A DNA stretch of 64,000 nucleotides from the NCBI GenBank assembly GCA_027596075.1, contig JADGJC010000055.1:62001-126000 (forward strand), written 5' to 3'. Positions 55,547 to 64,000 of this stretch are shown here, in pieces. The notes beneath the pieces are model-generated. The model worked only from the letters and a program-made list of their open reading frames with translations, did not search any database and was not told the DNA's origin. The stretch comes from Rhizophlyctis rosea (lineage: Eukaryota; Chytridiomycota; Chytridiomycetes; Rhizophlyctidales; Rhizophlyctidaceae). Position numbers and translations under genes: made by a program. The stretch's first letter is position 1, and each line of letters starts with the position of its first letter.

Positions 55547-57689
55547 ATGACAAAACAAGAGTTCGAACAATTCAAATCGTCGGCGTCCAGCTTCGGTCGG
55601 AACTTGCCTTCCCATGCTAAGAACTACGTCAAGGAACTCTTCCCCATCTTCGGATGGTTGCCGCGGTACAACCGAACATGGCTTGCGGGCGATGTTATTG
55701 CTGGGTTGACTGTGGGAATGATTGTCATTCCTCAGGTATGTACAGCGTCCTCAAATCTTGTAAACCCGAAACACGATTGGCTAACACATTAACGTATCTC
55801 CCAACCAGGCTCTATCCTACGCCACCGTCGCCGGCCTCCCCGTCCAATACGGTCTCTTCACCATGTTCTTTGGCACAATCTTCTACTCCTGGTTCGCAAC
55901 CTCCAAAGACGTCACCATTGGTGCAACCGCCGTCCTCTCCCTCGTCGTTGGCCAAGTCAGCTCATCCTACAACGCCGATAAAGCCGTCGACCCCGTCGTA
56001 TTCGCATCCTGCATGGCTCTCATTGCTGGTATCGTCCAACTCGTCCTTGGCATGTTCCGTCTCGGTCTTATCGTCGACTTCATCCCGGCTCCCGTGATTG
56101 TTGGCTTCTGTACCGGCAGTGGTGTACAGATCATTGCGCAGCAGATGCCTGGGATGTTGGGTGTGCCGGGTGTCAATACCAATGACCCGGCATTTAGGGT
56201 TATTATCAACATCTTTAAGAACATCAAGAACACGGCGGGGATGAACGCGGCTTTTGGTGTTCCTACCTTGGCGTTCATCTTGTTCATGAAGTTCGGGACG
56301 GAATTCTTGACTAGGAGGGGCTACAAGTGGGCTAAGTGGGTTGGGTTGACCCGTAACGGTGTTGCGTTGATCCTTTTCACTCTCATCTCCTACGTCGTCA
56401 ACAAGGACATTTCCGACCCTAAGAAGTTCGTCATGAAGACTGTCGGTGTTGTGCCTCGCGGATTCAATGCGCCTGTTATTCCGGACCTTACTAAGGGATT
56501 CAGCAACATGTTGTCGGCTTCCGTGACAGTCATCATCGTTTCCATCCTTGAGCACGTCGCCATTGTTAAATCCTACGGTCGTCTCAACGGATACGTCCCT
56601 AAGCCTAACCAGGAACTTGTTGCCATCGGTCTTACCAACATCGTCGCATCCTTCTTCGGTGCTTACCCCGCAACCGGTTCCTTCTCCCGCTCCTCCATCA
56701 AATCTCAGTCTGGTGTCAAAACTCCCGCTGCTGGTCTCCTTGTCGGTGCCATCGTCATCTTGGCAGTGTACGTTCTTACCCCAGCCTACCTCTACATCCC
56801 CTCCGCCTCCATCTGCGCCATCATCATGGCCGCCGTTACCGAGTTGGTCTCCCCTCCTTCCGTACCCAAACAACTTTGGGAGATCAAGTTCGTTGATCTC
56901 TTCACCTTCGTGTTGGCATTCGCCTTCACCTTCTTCACCACCGTCGAAATCGCCATCTACGTCTCCGTTGCCTTTGCCGTCGCAGTCCTCCTCTACCGGA
57001 TTGCCCGTCCCAAGTTGGCACTGATGGGTAAGCTTCCCAACCACAACATCTGGGTTCCGTTTGATGAGGCTGGTCTTGGTGAATACGCTGCCCCTGCCCC
57101 CGCTGGTGTCCTTGTCTTCCGTCTTGATGAATCCCTCACCTACCCCAACTCCGGTCACGTTGCCGACAAAATCCGCGAAACCGTTATCCAGAGCACCATC
57201 TTCGGTGGAGAAGCTCGTCCTGCCTCTGAACGTCTTTGGTCCGACGACACCGAAGAGCGGGCAGCACGGTTCGCGCACAGCGATGAAAGCAAGAAAATCC
57301 CGAAATCCATCCTCCACGCCATCGTCTTCGACATGTCGCCTGTCAACCACACTGACTCGACTGGTGTTCAGACTCTGGTAGATTTGCGGAGGGATGTTGA
57401 CCGGTTTGCTGGGAAGCCCGTCTTGTTCATCTTTGCACACGTCAAGCCTTCCGTCCGCCCCTCCCTTGAATACTTCCTTTCCATCACCCACAAGGACGTC
57501 ACTCCCGCATTGCCTGAACAGCCTGAAGGAACCCTTACACCTGCATCCAAGGTCGGCCGGTACTTCTACCTCACCGTCGACCAAGCAGTACAGGCTGTTG
57601 AAAGTGGATCTGTCGGGGGTGCGGATAGCAGTGCGGGCACCATTGGGGACGAGAAGAAGGGTGGCAATGTGGTGGAGATTATGGTTTAA
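55547..57689 (+). CDS. SulP/SLC26 sulfate permease with STAS domain
   Basis: Two exons (55547-55735 and 55809-57689). The SulP signature lies at the junction: AGDVIAGLTVGMIVIPQ-ALS, then YATVAGLPVQYGLFTMFFGT and ATSKDVTIGATAVLSLVVGQ. Ten or more hydrophobic segments run to about 57010. The C-terminal STAS domain includes LHAIVFDMSPVNHTDSTGVQ (about 57312-57371) and LRRDVDRFAGKPVLFIFAHV. Yeast Sul1/Sul2 and animal SLC26 proteins transport sulfate or related anions across the plasma membrane. It is shorter at the N-terminus than yeast Sul1. The gene uses C- and T-ending codons throughout, as for strong expression. Confidence 0.94.
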
Positions 57690-58865
57690 TAGTTTTTAGT
57701 ATCTGCGTAATTTTCAGTAGTGCTTATTAGTTTCTTTTTATTCGCTTTGGTGGGGATTGATTCCCTTCACTATGTACATTTCTTTGGTTTGTTAGCATAC
57801 CTAATAGCTCCGAGTTGAGCGCAACATTTTGTTTATAAGTAGGATATAATCTCAATAGATGATGTTTCAAAGTATCATCGTCTCAAGGTCGCCTAAAGTC
57901 TGTCAAACTATTCTTCTTGACTGTCATCCTAACCATAGATACACGACACATAACCGATCTGTCCCGAGACCCTTCACTGATATTGCAAAGTACAAAAGAA
58001 CTTGAAAACTATGGCTGTTGAGCACCTTATTGACTGTGCATACTATCGCAGCAGACGAGGGGCACCATCGCAGCGCCACCTGTTAAGCTGAATCTATCTT
58101 TGTTTGTAGTATCAATGTTTCACGTTTATTTCAATCTGATGATGCTTACTCTCTGAAAACCCCCAACGTTTTTGGTCCTCGCCGTATTCAAGCTCAGCCT
58201 TGGTGAAAGATTGTTACCTGGTTGATCCTGCCAGTAGTCATGCATGTCTAAGTATAAACAATTTTGTACTGTGAAACTGCGAATGGCTCATTAAATCAGT
58301 TATAGTTTATTTGATAGTACCTTACTACTTGGATAACCGTGGTAATTCCGTAGGACCCTATTTGTGGCGCATGGCTGTCAAACTTGTCCGTGCCGAACGG
58401 ACATGCATGACTGCGGTGTCGATCGCGGCAGCGGCGGCACAGCCATGCCTCTCGATTGACAGCAGGCGCTGCGGCACCTCCCCCAAAAGTGCCTGCAAAC
58501 AACGTCTTCTGTTGTTGAGCAGGGGTTATCGCTTTCGTAAGACTGCAAACTTTCCTTTTGCCTATTGTCCCATCGTCACACCAACCATTTGTCAATTGCG
58601 ACATTGCTTGGGCGCTGACCTGAACCTGGAATTAGTTTGAGGAGACGTCAACTCACCTGCTGAAACCGGTTGCTTTTGAAGAATTGGTTGTCAACCAGGG
58701 CCACTCCATTGGGCAGTCACCTGTTGGAGCCCTTGTACCCCTACCAAAAGCTGCGCTTTCGCTGAGCCCAACCAACTTTCAACCCCTCGCCTCACCCATT
58801 CCCACACCCGCCACCTGTAATTGTCACCTCAACAACCCACTCCCTCCCAGACTCTACAAAACCGA
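57690..58865. other. intergenic, 1.2 kb, with 18S rRNA fragment
   Basis: Holds the permease 3' flank (AT-rich to about 58150), the 18S fragment at 58215-58348 and about 500 bases of unrecognised sequence. In the latter GTCCGT-GCCGA-ACGGAC forms a 6-bp hairpin at about 58386-58402. The last part is the leader of the BTB-like gene. Confidence 0.45.
58215..58348 (+). rRNA. truncated, internally deleted 5' fragment of 18S rRNA
   Basis: Starts exactly at the mature 18S 5' end (TACCTGGTTGATCCTGCCAG). It runs through GCGAATGGCTCATTAAATCA and TTTGATAGTACCTTACTACT to GGATAACCGTGGTAATTC, then stops matching. A segment of about 25 bases normally present between GTAGTCAT and GCATGTCTAAG is missing; the break lies between CAT repeats, as in slippage. 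This is not a functional rRNA gene. The flanks show no rDNA that I recognise, so it is a displaced copy, by retroposition or by capture of an rDNA piece. Confidence 0.9.
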
Positions 58866-60027
58866 ATGCTCCTCCAACAAGCCATTATGGACCTTGCAGG
58901 TCTGCAATCCCGTCTAACCGAAAACGCCCTTGAACTTGAACGACGGGACTATGTCTGTGGTATTGTGCATGGTGTGCCGATTTTTATGCCGAAGCCTGCC
59001 AGGGGCTCTTGGCAACCCACAACGGGAGCAACAGCGTTGACTCACTTCAATAGTTTGAGACATTGTGATATCATTATCAGGGTACCGTTGAGGAGTAGAG
59101 TTCACCCTGTGCCGATTGAGGATATGGAAGTTGGTAAGTCCGTTGCCCACGATTAACAATTTACATTTTTGTATGCTTTATCCCACAAGCTTATCAAAAT
59201 CTTCTTCCCGATGTAGATGTGTTCTTCCTCCATACAGCCTACCTCTCCCGCTCCCCCACAATCCACAACACCATCCTCCCCCAAGTTTCAAACGCCTCCT
59301 CACACCCCCAAGCCTACCTCCCTACCATAACCATCAACCCCCCAGCCCCAAAACAATTCGCCGACAGCCTCTACCACCTCTACACCGGCTCAATCGACCC
59401 CTCAACTCTCGAACCCGACCGCCTAATCGGTACCCTCCTCAACGCCCTATACCTCAACCTCCCCTCTGTTCTCCAAGCATGCAGACCAAGATTACACGAA
59501 GCACTGCCCCATGTCGCTACAAAAGCAGATTTTGGACCACGGAGTGTGCCGCCGCAGTTGTTGACCGAGTTGATGAAGGCTAGTAGGACTGCTGGGGGCC
59601 CGTTGACTGCGAGAGATAGATTGGAGATTTTGTTGGCTTGGGGGAAGGATGTGGGGGATTCGGATTCGCTTAGGGGGCTTGTTGGGCAGTTGATGTATGG
59701 GGAGGAGTTGGATGTTGCGGAGATGGCGTCTTTGGCTGAGAGATGGGGTAAGGTTCCATGGACTGTTGTTGCTTCACACTTCCTTATGACTGCTGTTCTG
59801 ATGTGCGGATTTCACTTGACACAGGACCTGTGTTTGAACGGGCGGTTCCACCCACCATCATCTTGAAAGCAGGTCTGTCACGTGCACCGGTTGGGAATGC
59901 GGGTGGGGCCTATCCACATTCACAACGGTATCCAATGCCACAACAAGCTATGGGACCACCACAGTTGCCGTTTGTTCCATTGTTGAGGAGGAGTACAGCG
60001 CAGATGTCGTTTGTCTGGGAGGATTAA
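58866..60027 (+). CDS. BTB/POZ-like domain protein
   Basis: Three exons: 58866-59133, 59217-59747 and 59825-60027. The N-terminal helix is MLLQQAIMDLAGLQSRLTEN. The domain HCDIIIRVPLRS, then VDVFFLHTAYLSRSPTIHNT, PAPKQFADSLYHLYTGSIDP and DRLIGTLLNALYLNLPSVLQ has the BTB order (ligand strand, HxxYL, exposed helix, YTG, then a helix with ALYLNL). A BACK-like helical region and a Pro-rich tail follow (PQQAMGPPQLPFVPLLRR). BTB proteins often recruit cullin-3 or dimerise; no partner is evident. The start is the first ATG in frame after the C-rich leader; an upstream start cannot be excluded. Exon 2 shows a sharp C-rich to G-rich switch at about 59510. Confidence 0.65.
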
Positions 60028-61383
60028 CTCATAGGTGTGGAGGACTTTGGAGTTGCTTTCCGCCTTATTGCTCGGCAGCAAATGTTTAACTGTGATAAGT
60101 ATTATGGCGTATTGCAAGGAGTAGTCAGCCGGCGTTGTGCATCGTTTCATTTCATCTTTCATGTATATGTCTTGTGTTCCAATATAAACAATCAAACGTT
60201 TCAATCTCGCAAAGAAAGAAATCTTGCAAGGAATCATAGCAAATATTTTGAGCTTTGTCCTGTGTGTAATTATTCAGATCTTGACTTTCAATGTGCCTCC
60301 CATTTCCACTGACATTTCGAATGCCCCCCCCAGTCCCACTGACATCTCGTTGCCGTCCCGTTGCTGGCCCGAATAGATTCAATCGCATGCATTTTGATGC
60401 TGGGATATCAACAAACGAGACGGGAACTTTCCTACAATGGCGCCCTTGCAATCAGGGTCATTCAGCATGCCAACCGAGTGCTGCATCGACTCGGACGTTT
60501 CACCATGCCCTCAGATACCAATTCAAATGTGTCAAAGTCGTCGAATAGCTCGGTGCATATGTGTTCTCTGCCAAAAGATGAAAAATCTCTGCAGATATAT
60601 TTCTTCGGCGATGTGTAGGCTGAGAGGTTGGAAGTTTTGGCTGACAATGCTCAAGAAGCGCAGGATTCACCTTTTCACGACATAAAATAAAAGACTCTTC
60701 AACTACCTATCTTGTGATGAATTTTTGATGGTTTGACTACAGGCACTTCTTTTGTAAGCCGAAGCTCTCCTGCTCAAGAAATGCAAATTCCGCTTTGCTG
60801 CCATTGATTGTACGCCTGCATGACAGTGAGCATGCTGGGGCGCATGCTGGTTGTGTCCCAGGCAGAGTAGGACCCTGCTGGACCCTGAACAACAAAATGA
60901 CACAGTCACAGGGCCTCAAGCTACGCCGCTTCGCCAGCATTGCCACCCGCGCGATGGGCATCAAACACTTTTGACTCCCAGTCTTCATTGTTTCCTCTGT
61001 TTCCCATCGTTCCCACGTCGCACGTATTGCCCACTACTCGCAACAACAACGGTGATAATAACAGCAACGCTCAGCTTATAGACGCCTATCTCTTGCTTTT
61101 GTTTGCCGCCGCGAACGGTGTTACCGCTTGTTCGTCTGCTATCAACCTCCTCCACGACAATTGGTTAGGTGACTGCCTCGACAACAACACTCACTTCGAT
61201 ACGGTGCTAGAGTACAAGCGCACTGCAGAGCTTTAGGTACCTCTAACACTTTTTCAGCACGGGGCTTGTGTGCTTCTTATTTTTTTGCAACGTGTTCACA
61301 CAGTCTATTTCTTGTTTACAGTCAACACTCGCCAACCACGTGATACCCTTTTCAATCCGTACCCCTCGACACAAAAACCCACA
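60028..61383. other. intergenic, 1.4 kb, no gene seen
   Basis: No domain-bearing frame. The words CCACTGACATTTCG and CCACTGACATCTCG form a short direct repeat near 60307 and 60335. The 3' end holds the leader of the small membrane protein. Confidence 0.4.
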
Positions 61384-61836
61384 ATGACAGACACCATGCA
61401 CATCTTCCTCACCATTCTCCTCCTCATCATCCTCCTCCCCTTCCTCGCAATTTTGGGCTACCTCTGCTATGTCGGCTTCTGCAACCGCTCCGCACCCCAC
61501 CCCGTCCAACCCTTACCGGCCCCAACCCGGAAACCCCACAACCGCGCCGCACCAGCCGCAAAACCCAAGAACCCCGCACCACGAGTACAAAACACCAACC
61601 CCCACCCTCTCGCTTACTTCTACCACGTCGTGAACACCAACCTTAATAACCTCTCCCACTATCCTCCAACGGCTCCCGCAAACGCGAAGTGCGACGCATG
61701 CGGGATGAAGGGCGGGAAACGTCGGCTGGGTTGTTATCGGCTTGATTGTGGGCATACCTTGTGTAAGGAGTGTTACGCGTTCTGCTGTGCGCGGTGGGAC
61801 GGTTGTCTTTGCTCGATTGACAATCTCGTGTTTTGA
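61384..61836 (+). CDS. small membrane protein with Cys-rich RING-like tail
   Basis: A single exon of 150 residues. One hydrophobic helix lies near the N-terminus (IFLTILLLIILLPFLAILGY, about residues 6-30), followed by a Pro/Ala-rich linker. The Cys-rich C-terminus reads CDACGMKGGKRRLGC, then LDCGHTLCKECYAFCCARWD and CLC. The CGHTLCKEC core matches RING-type zinc binding, and the spacing C-x2-C, C-G-H-x2-C-x2-C, then C-x-C is that of a compact RING or related zinc fold. A membrane-anchored RING would be a candidate E3 ubiquitin ligase; that is inference. The start is the ATG ahead of the hydrophobic helix. Confidence 0.65.
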   Translation: MTDTMHIFLTILLLIILLPFLAILGYLCYVGFCNRSAPHPVQPLPAPTRKPHNRAAPAAKPKNPAPRVQNTNPHPLAYFYHVVNTNLNNLSHYPPTAPANAKCDACGMKGGKRRLGCYRLDCGHTLCKECYAFCCARWDGCLCSIDNLVF

Positions 61837-62319
61837 GGATGTGTGATGCGTTGAGTTGGTGGGTGGATGATGATGGACATGTTTGGTGAATGATGTCATT
61901 GAGGTGCATTTGGTTGAGAGAATACATTCTTGTTGCTGTAAAGATGGTGTCTGATGTCAGGGAACAACTTTTGTTTAGCATGTCTTTCCGTCGTTTGTTG
62001 GGCATGGACAACATAGTTTTCTGCATGCTGCGCGGTTCGCATTGGTTCCCAGCCTCTCAAGTAAGCCTTCACATGGTAGAATCCCTTGGGTATGGAGATC
62101 AATGCTGATGACATGTGAGAGCACTCTATCCTTGATCAACATTTCTTCCTTGCCAGTCCTTCATAGTGTGGCCTCAAGATCAGACCAGCAAACGAGGTCT
62201 CAGAATGTAAACAAAGATCTAATACGTCCAGATTGGGAAGTATTGGTTATGGTCACATGCTAATGTGAATAACGAATATATGATCAAGAGTGAACTTCAA
62301 AGGTGCAATCACGATTGGA

Positions 62320-62440
62320 CTCACTTTCAAAATACTGAGGGAAGTGCGTGTAACCGATAGATGATTTCGTCACACAATTTCCCAAATTTGGGTAAATGGT
62401 AGAACCGATTGATGAACTCGTCACACATTGGTGACACAAG
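62320..62440 (-). repeat. 51-base tandem duplication with coding-like minus strand
   Basis: AACCGATnGATGA and TCGTCACACA recur 51 bases apart (62352 and 62403). On the minus strand this gives two 17-codon units, CVTSSSIGSTIYPNLGN and CVTKSSIGYTHFPQYFE, sharing nine residues, inside a 60-codon open frame (62466-62284). No known family. Confidence 0.45.
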
Positions 62441-62642
62441 ACCCGAATTTCTGATTGCTGCGCCACGCCCGTTGTCTGGACTGGTTGTAAATTTGGCCGG
62501 ACTGGGGCCTGATTCTAATACCGGTTCCCGACTAGTGACGTCGTATCGCCCGACCCATGATCACACCCACACCATAGCGTGTCGCGTCTGATCACACCTC
62601 GCGCGTTTCGGACAGGCCAGCATCCGCGAAAAATCATAAAAG

Positions 62643-62656
62643 GGGGGGGGGGGGGC
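62643..62656 (+). repeat. homopolymer run of about 14 G
   Basis: An uninterrupted G run flanked by AAAA and CCGCG. Length is likely unstable in replication and uncertain in assembly. Confidence 0.8.
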
Positions 62657-63000
62657 CGCGTTTCTCGCTCGTTTCTTTCTCCCCAAGTATCTAGGATACT
62701 CCCCATCCATCGCGAACTAGCACCACCCTTCGACAACACATTCCCACAACATCAGATCTAATAGTGCACGCTCCACACAACACATCCTTCACAGTGCCCG
62801 ATTAACAACCGCAATCTTCTGACGCAAAAACAACAACAACTCTTCATCCTCCTCCGCCAACATTTCCCCATTCCTACTTCCCCTACTACTCCCCGTACTC
62901 CGCTTCATCCGCGCCTCCTCATCATCCCCGGCACGACAGACTTCACCACACATATCATCATTCCCACATCCCCATCCCCATTTCCTTCCTTAACTCCACC

Positions 63001-63977
63001 ATGTTCACCGCCCTCCTCCTCCTCGCCTTTGCCCTCTTCGCTATTTCCTCCCTCCTCCTTTCCGCCATTGGTGTCGCCTTCTCCCTTTCCCCTTACAACT
63101 CCACCCTCCGCTCCACCCTCTTCCTTCTCGCCGTCATCAACGGCGTCCTCGCGGTCCCCCTATTGACATGGGGATTGTATCAGGGGCTTAGGTCAGCCCT
63201 CACCCAAGAACGTAAGTTCATGCGTTTCTTCCTTCAGACTTCATGTGGCATTGTCGTCATGTGCCACGCATGCTTATGGATATGGGCATTAGAACTTAAG
63301 AATTGATTTGACTAATATGGATTCCATTGCAGACATCGTCTACCCCAGCAACCCCACACCCACCAACCCACACACCATTACCGCTCCTTCCCACCACCAA
63401 CCCCTCCCCACCGCCAACGACAATGACGAAGAAGAAGACGAAGCACCCGAAACCGTCATGTAAGTTCCCTCAAACATAACAATTGTTGGTGCAGCGAGAA
63501 AACTCACGTGATTCCTGCCATGACAGCTCCCACAACATGGGCGAATACCCTCGCGGAGGGGCGGGCGAGGAAGAAGAGGAGGATGGTGGAGGGGCGACGG
63601 GCGGTGGGCGGGGTGTGGGCGGGGATGCATACGCCGCTTTGTAAGTGTACCTGTACAAAAAGATCATAGCAAAGTAATAAGCATCGCAATGGCTCCTATA
63701 TTGACATTGTTGCACTTCTGTTAGCGAGACACCCATCACCGCCATCCCCGCCAACGACCCCGTCCTCTGCGCTCGCGGCCAAAAGCGAAAGCGGATGCCT
63801 CGCATCCCTTCCTCTACCCAGGAGGCCTCTCTCGCCCCGGTGGGTTCCCCCTCTCCCCCCCGCCTCCGCAAACAACGTCGCGTAGTCACGTACACCCGCA
63901 ACCGTCTCATCGCCGCACTTTGCGGCCCAGCCAGTATGTCGCTCAGATTGGGAAACAAGGAAAATGCACGTTGCTAA
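63001..63977 (+). CDS. small integral membrane protein, basic C-terminus
   Basis: Four exons (63001-63211, 63333-63459, 63537-63638 and about 63725-63977) with consistent GTAAGT donors. Two N-terminal hydrophobic helices (FTALLLLAFALFAISSLLLS and LRSTLFLLAVINGVLAVPLL) are followed by a hydrophilic tail. The tail contains an acidic stretch (NDNDEEEDEAPETV), Gly-rich repeats and basic clusters (GQKRKRMPRI; PRLRKQRRVVTYTRNRLIAA). It ends in SMSLRLGNKENARC with TAA at 63975-63977. I do not recognise the family. The exon chain is well supported by frame continuity. Confidence 0.6.
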
Positions 63978-64000
63978 CGATCAATTCTTCTTTCATTACC

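Larger units (their letters stand above)
61837..63000. other. intergenic, 1.2 kb
   Basis: Contains a 51-base repeat and a run of about 14 G (both listed). 62760-63000 is C/A- and T-rich and leads into the next gene. Confidence 0.4.

Noticed and set aside
55962..57584. Open frame of 540 codons on the minus strand opposite the sulfate permease
   Set aside because: It mirrors the permease exon exactly, is a by-product of C-ending codon use on the other strand, and its translation is low-complexity Asp/Gly/Val with no domain.
1..64000. CRISPR arrays, bacterial operons, prophage or insertion sequences
   Set aside because: Intron-containing eukaryotic genes throughout; no regularly spaced repeats or transposase frames were seen.

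Overview
The window looks like nuclear DNA of a zoosporic (chytrid-type) fungus. The genes are eukaryotic, mostly with short GT-AG introns of about 50-90 nt. The proteins are fungal in character: a Dal5-like permease, a SulP sulfate permease, Abp1, Utp21, Csn2 and a Rac GTPase. Two genes, an EFCAB10-like EF-hand protein and a ZMYND12-like MYND/TPR protein, belong to families tied to motile cilia, which fits a fungus with flagellated zoospores. A 134-nt fragment of the 5' end of 18S rRNA also reads as fungal. All exon borders here are inferred by eye from reading frame and splice signals.

Layout. 1-1.3 kb: 3' part of an arrestin-like gene. 4.6-16.2 kb: a duplicated set made of a broken and an intact copy of a hydrophobic protein ending in an RNase III domain (4660-6283 + and 14628-16175 -), and a frameshifted and an intact copy of an F-box-like/ankyrin protein (6644-8210 - and 8798-10480 -). 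Abp1 (+) and dUTPase (+) lie between them. 17.5-24.3 kb: a T/P-rich protein, the EFCAB10-like gene, a multipass membrane protein and an anion:cation symporter. 27-44.6 kb: an FAD monooxygenase, two TRF4-like nucleotidyltransferases, Utp21, Rac, and a 2.9-kb gene-poor block (38.6-41.4 kb) with a tRNA-like cloverleaf and a two-copy structured repeat. 47-64 kb: Csn2, an unrecognised Ser/Pro-rich protein, the ZMYND12-like gene, the sulfate permease, the 18S fragment, a BTB-like protein, a RING-like membrane protein and a small membrane protein.

Most conserved genes are housekeeping and do not form a pathway cluster. The accessory interest lies in four things: (1) the membrane-type RNase III paralogs interleaved with ankyrin paralogs; (2) the repeat pair at 39.3-40.35 kb, in which three sites per copy carry the same tetramer but the tetramer differs between copies; (3) tRNA-like and rRNA-derived fragments scattered between genes; and (4) a recurrent switch of base composition inside exons, from C-rich to G/T-rich in the sense direction, seen in genes on both strands.
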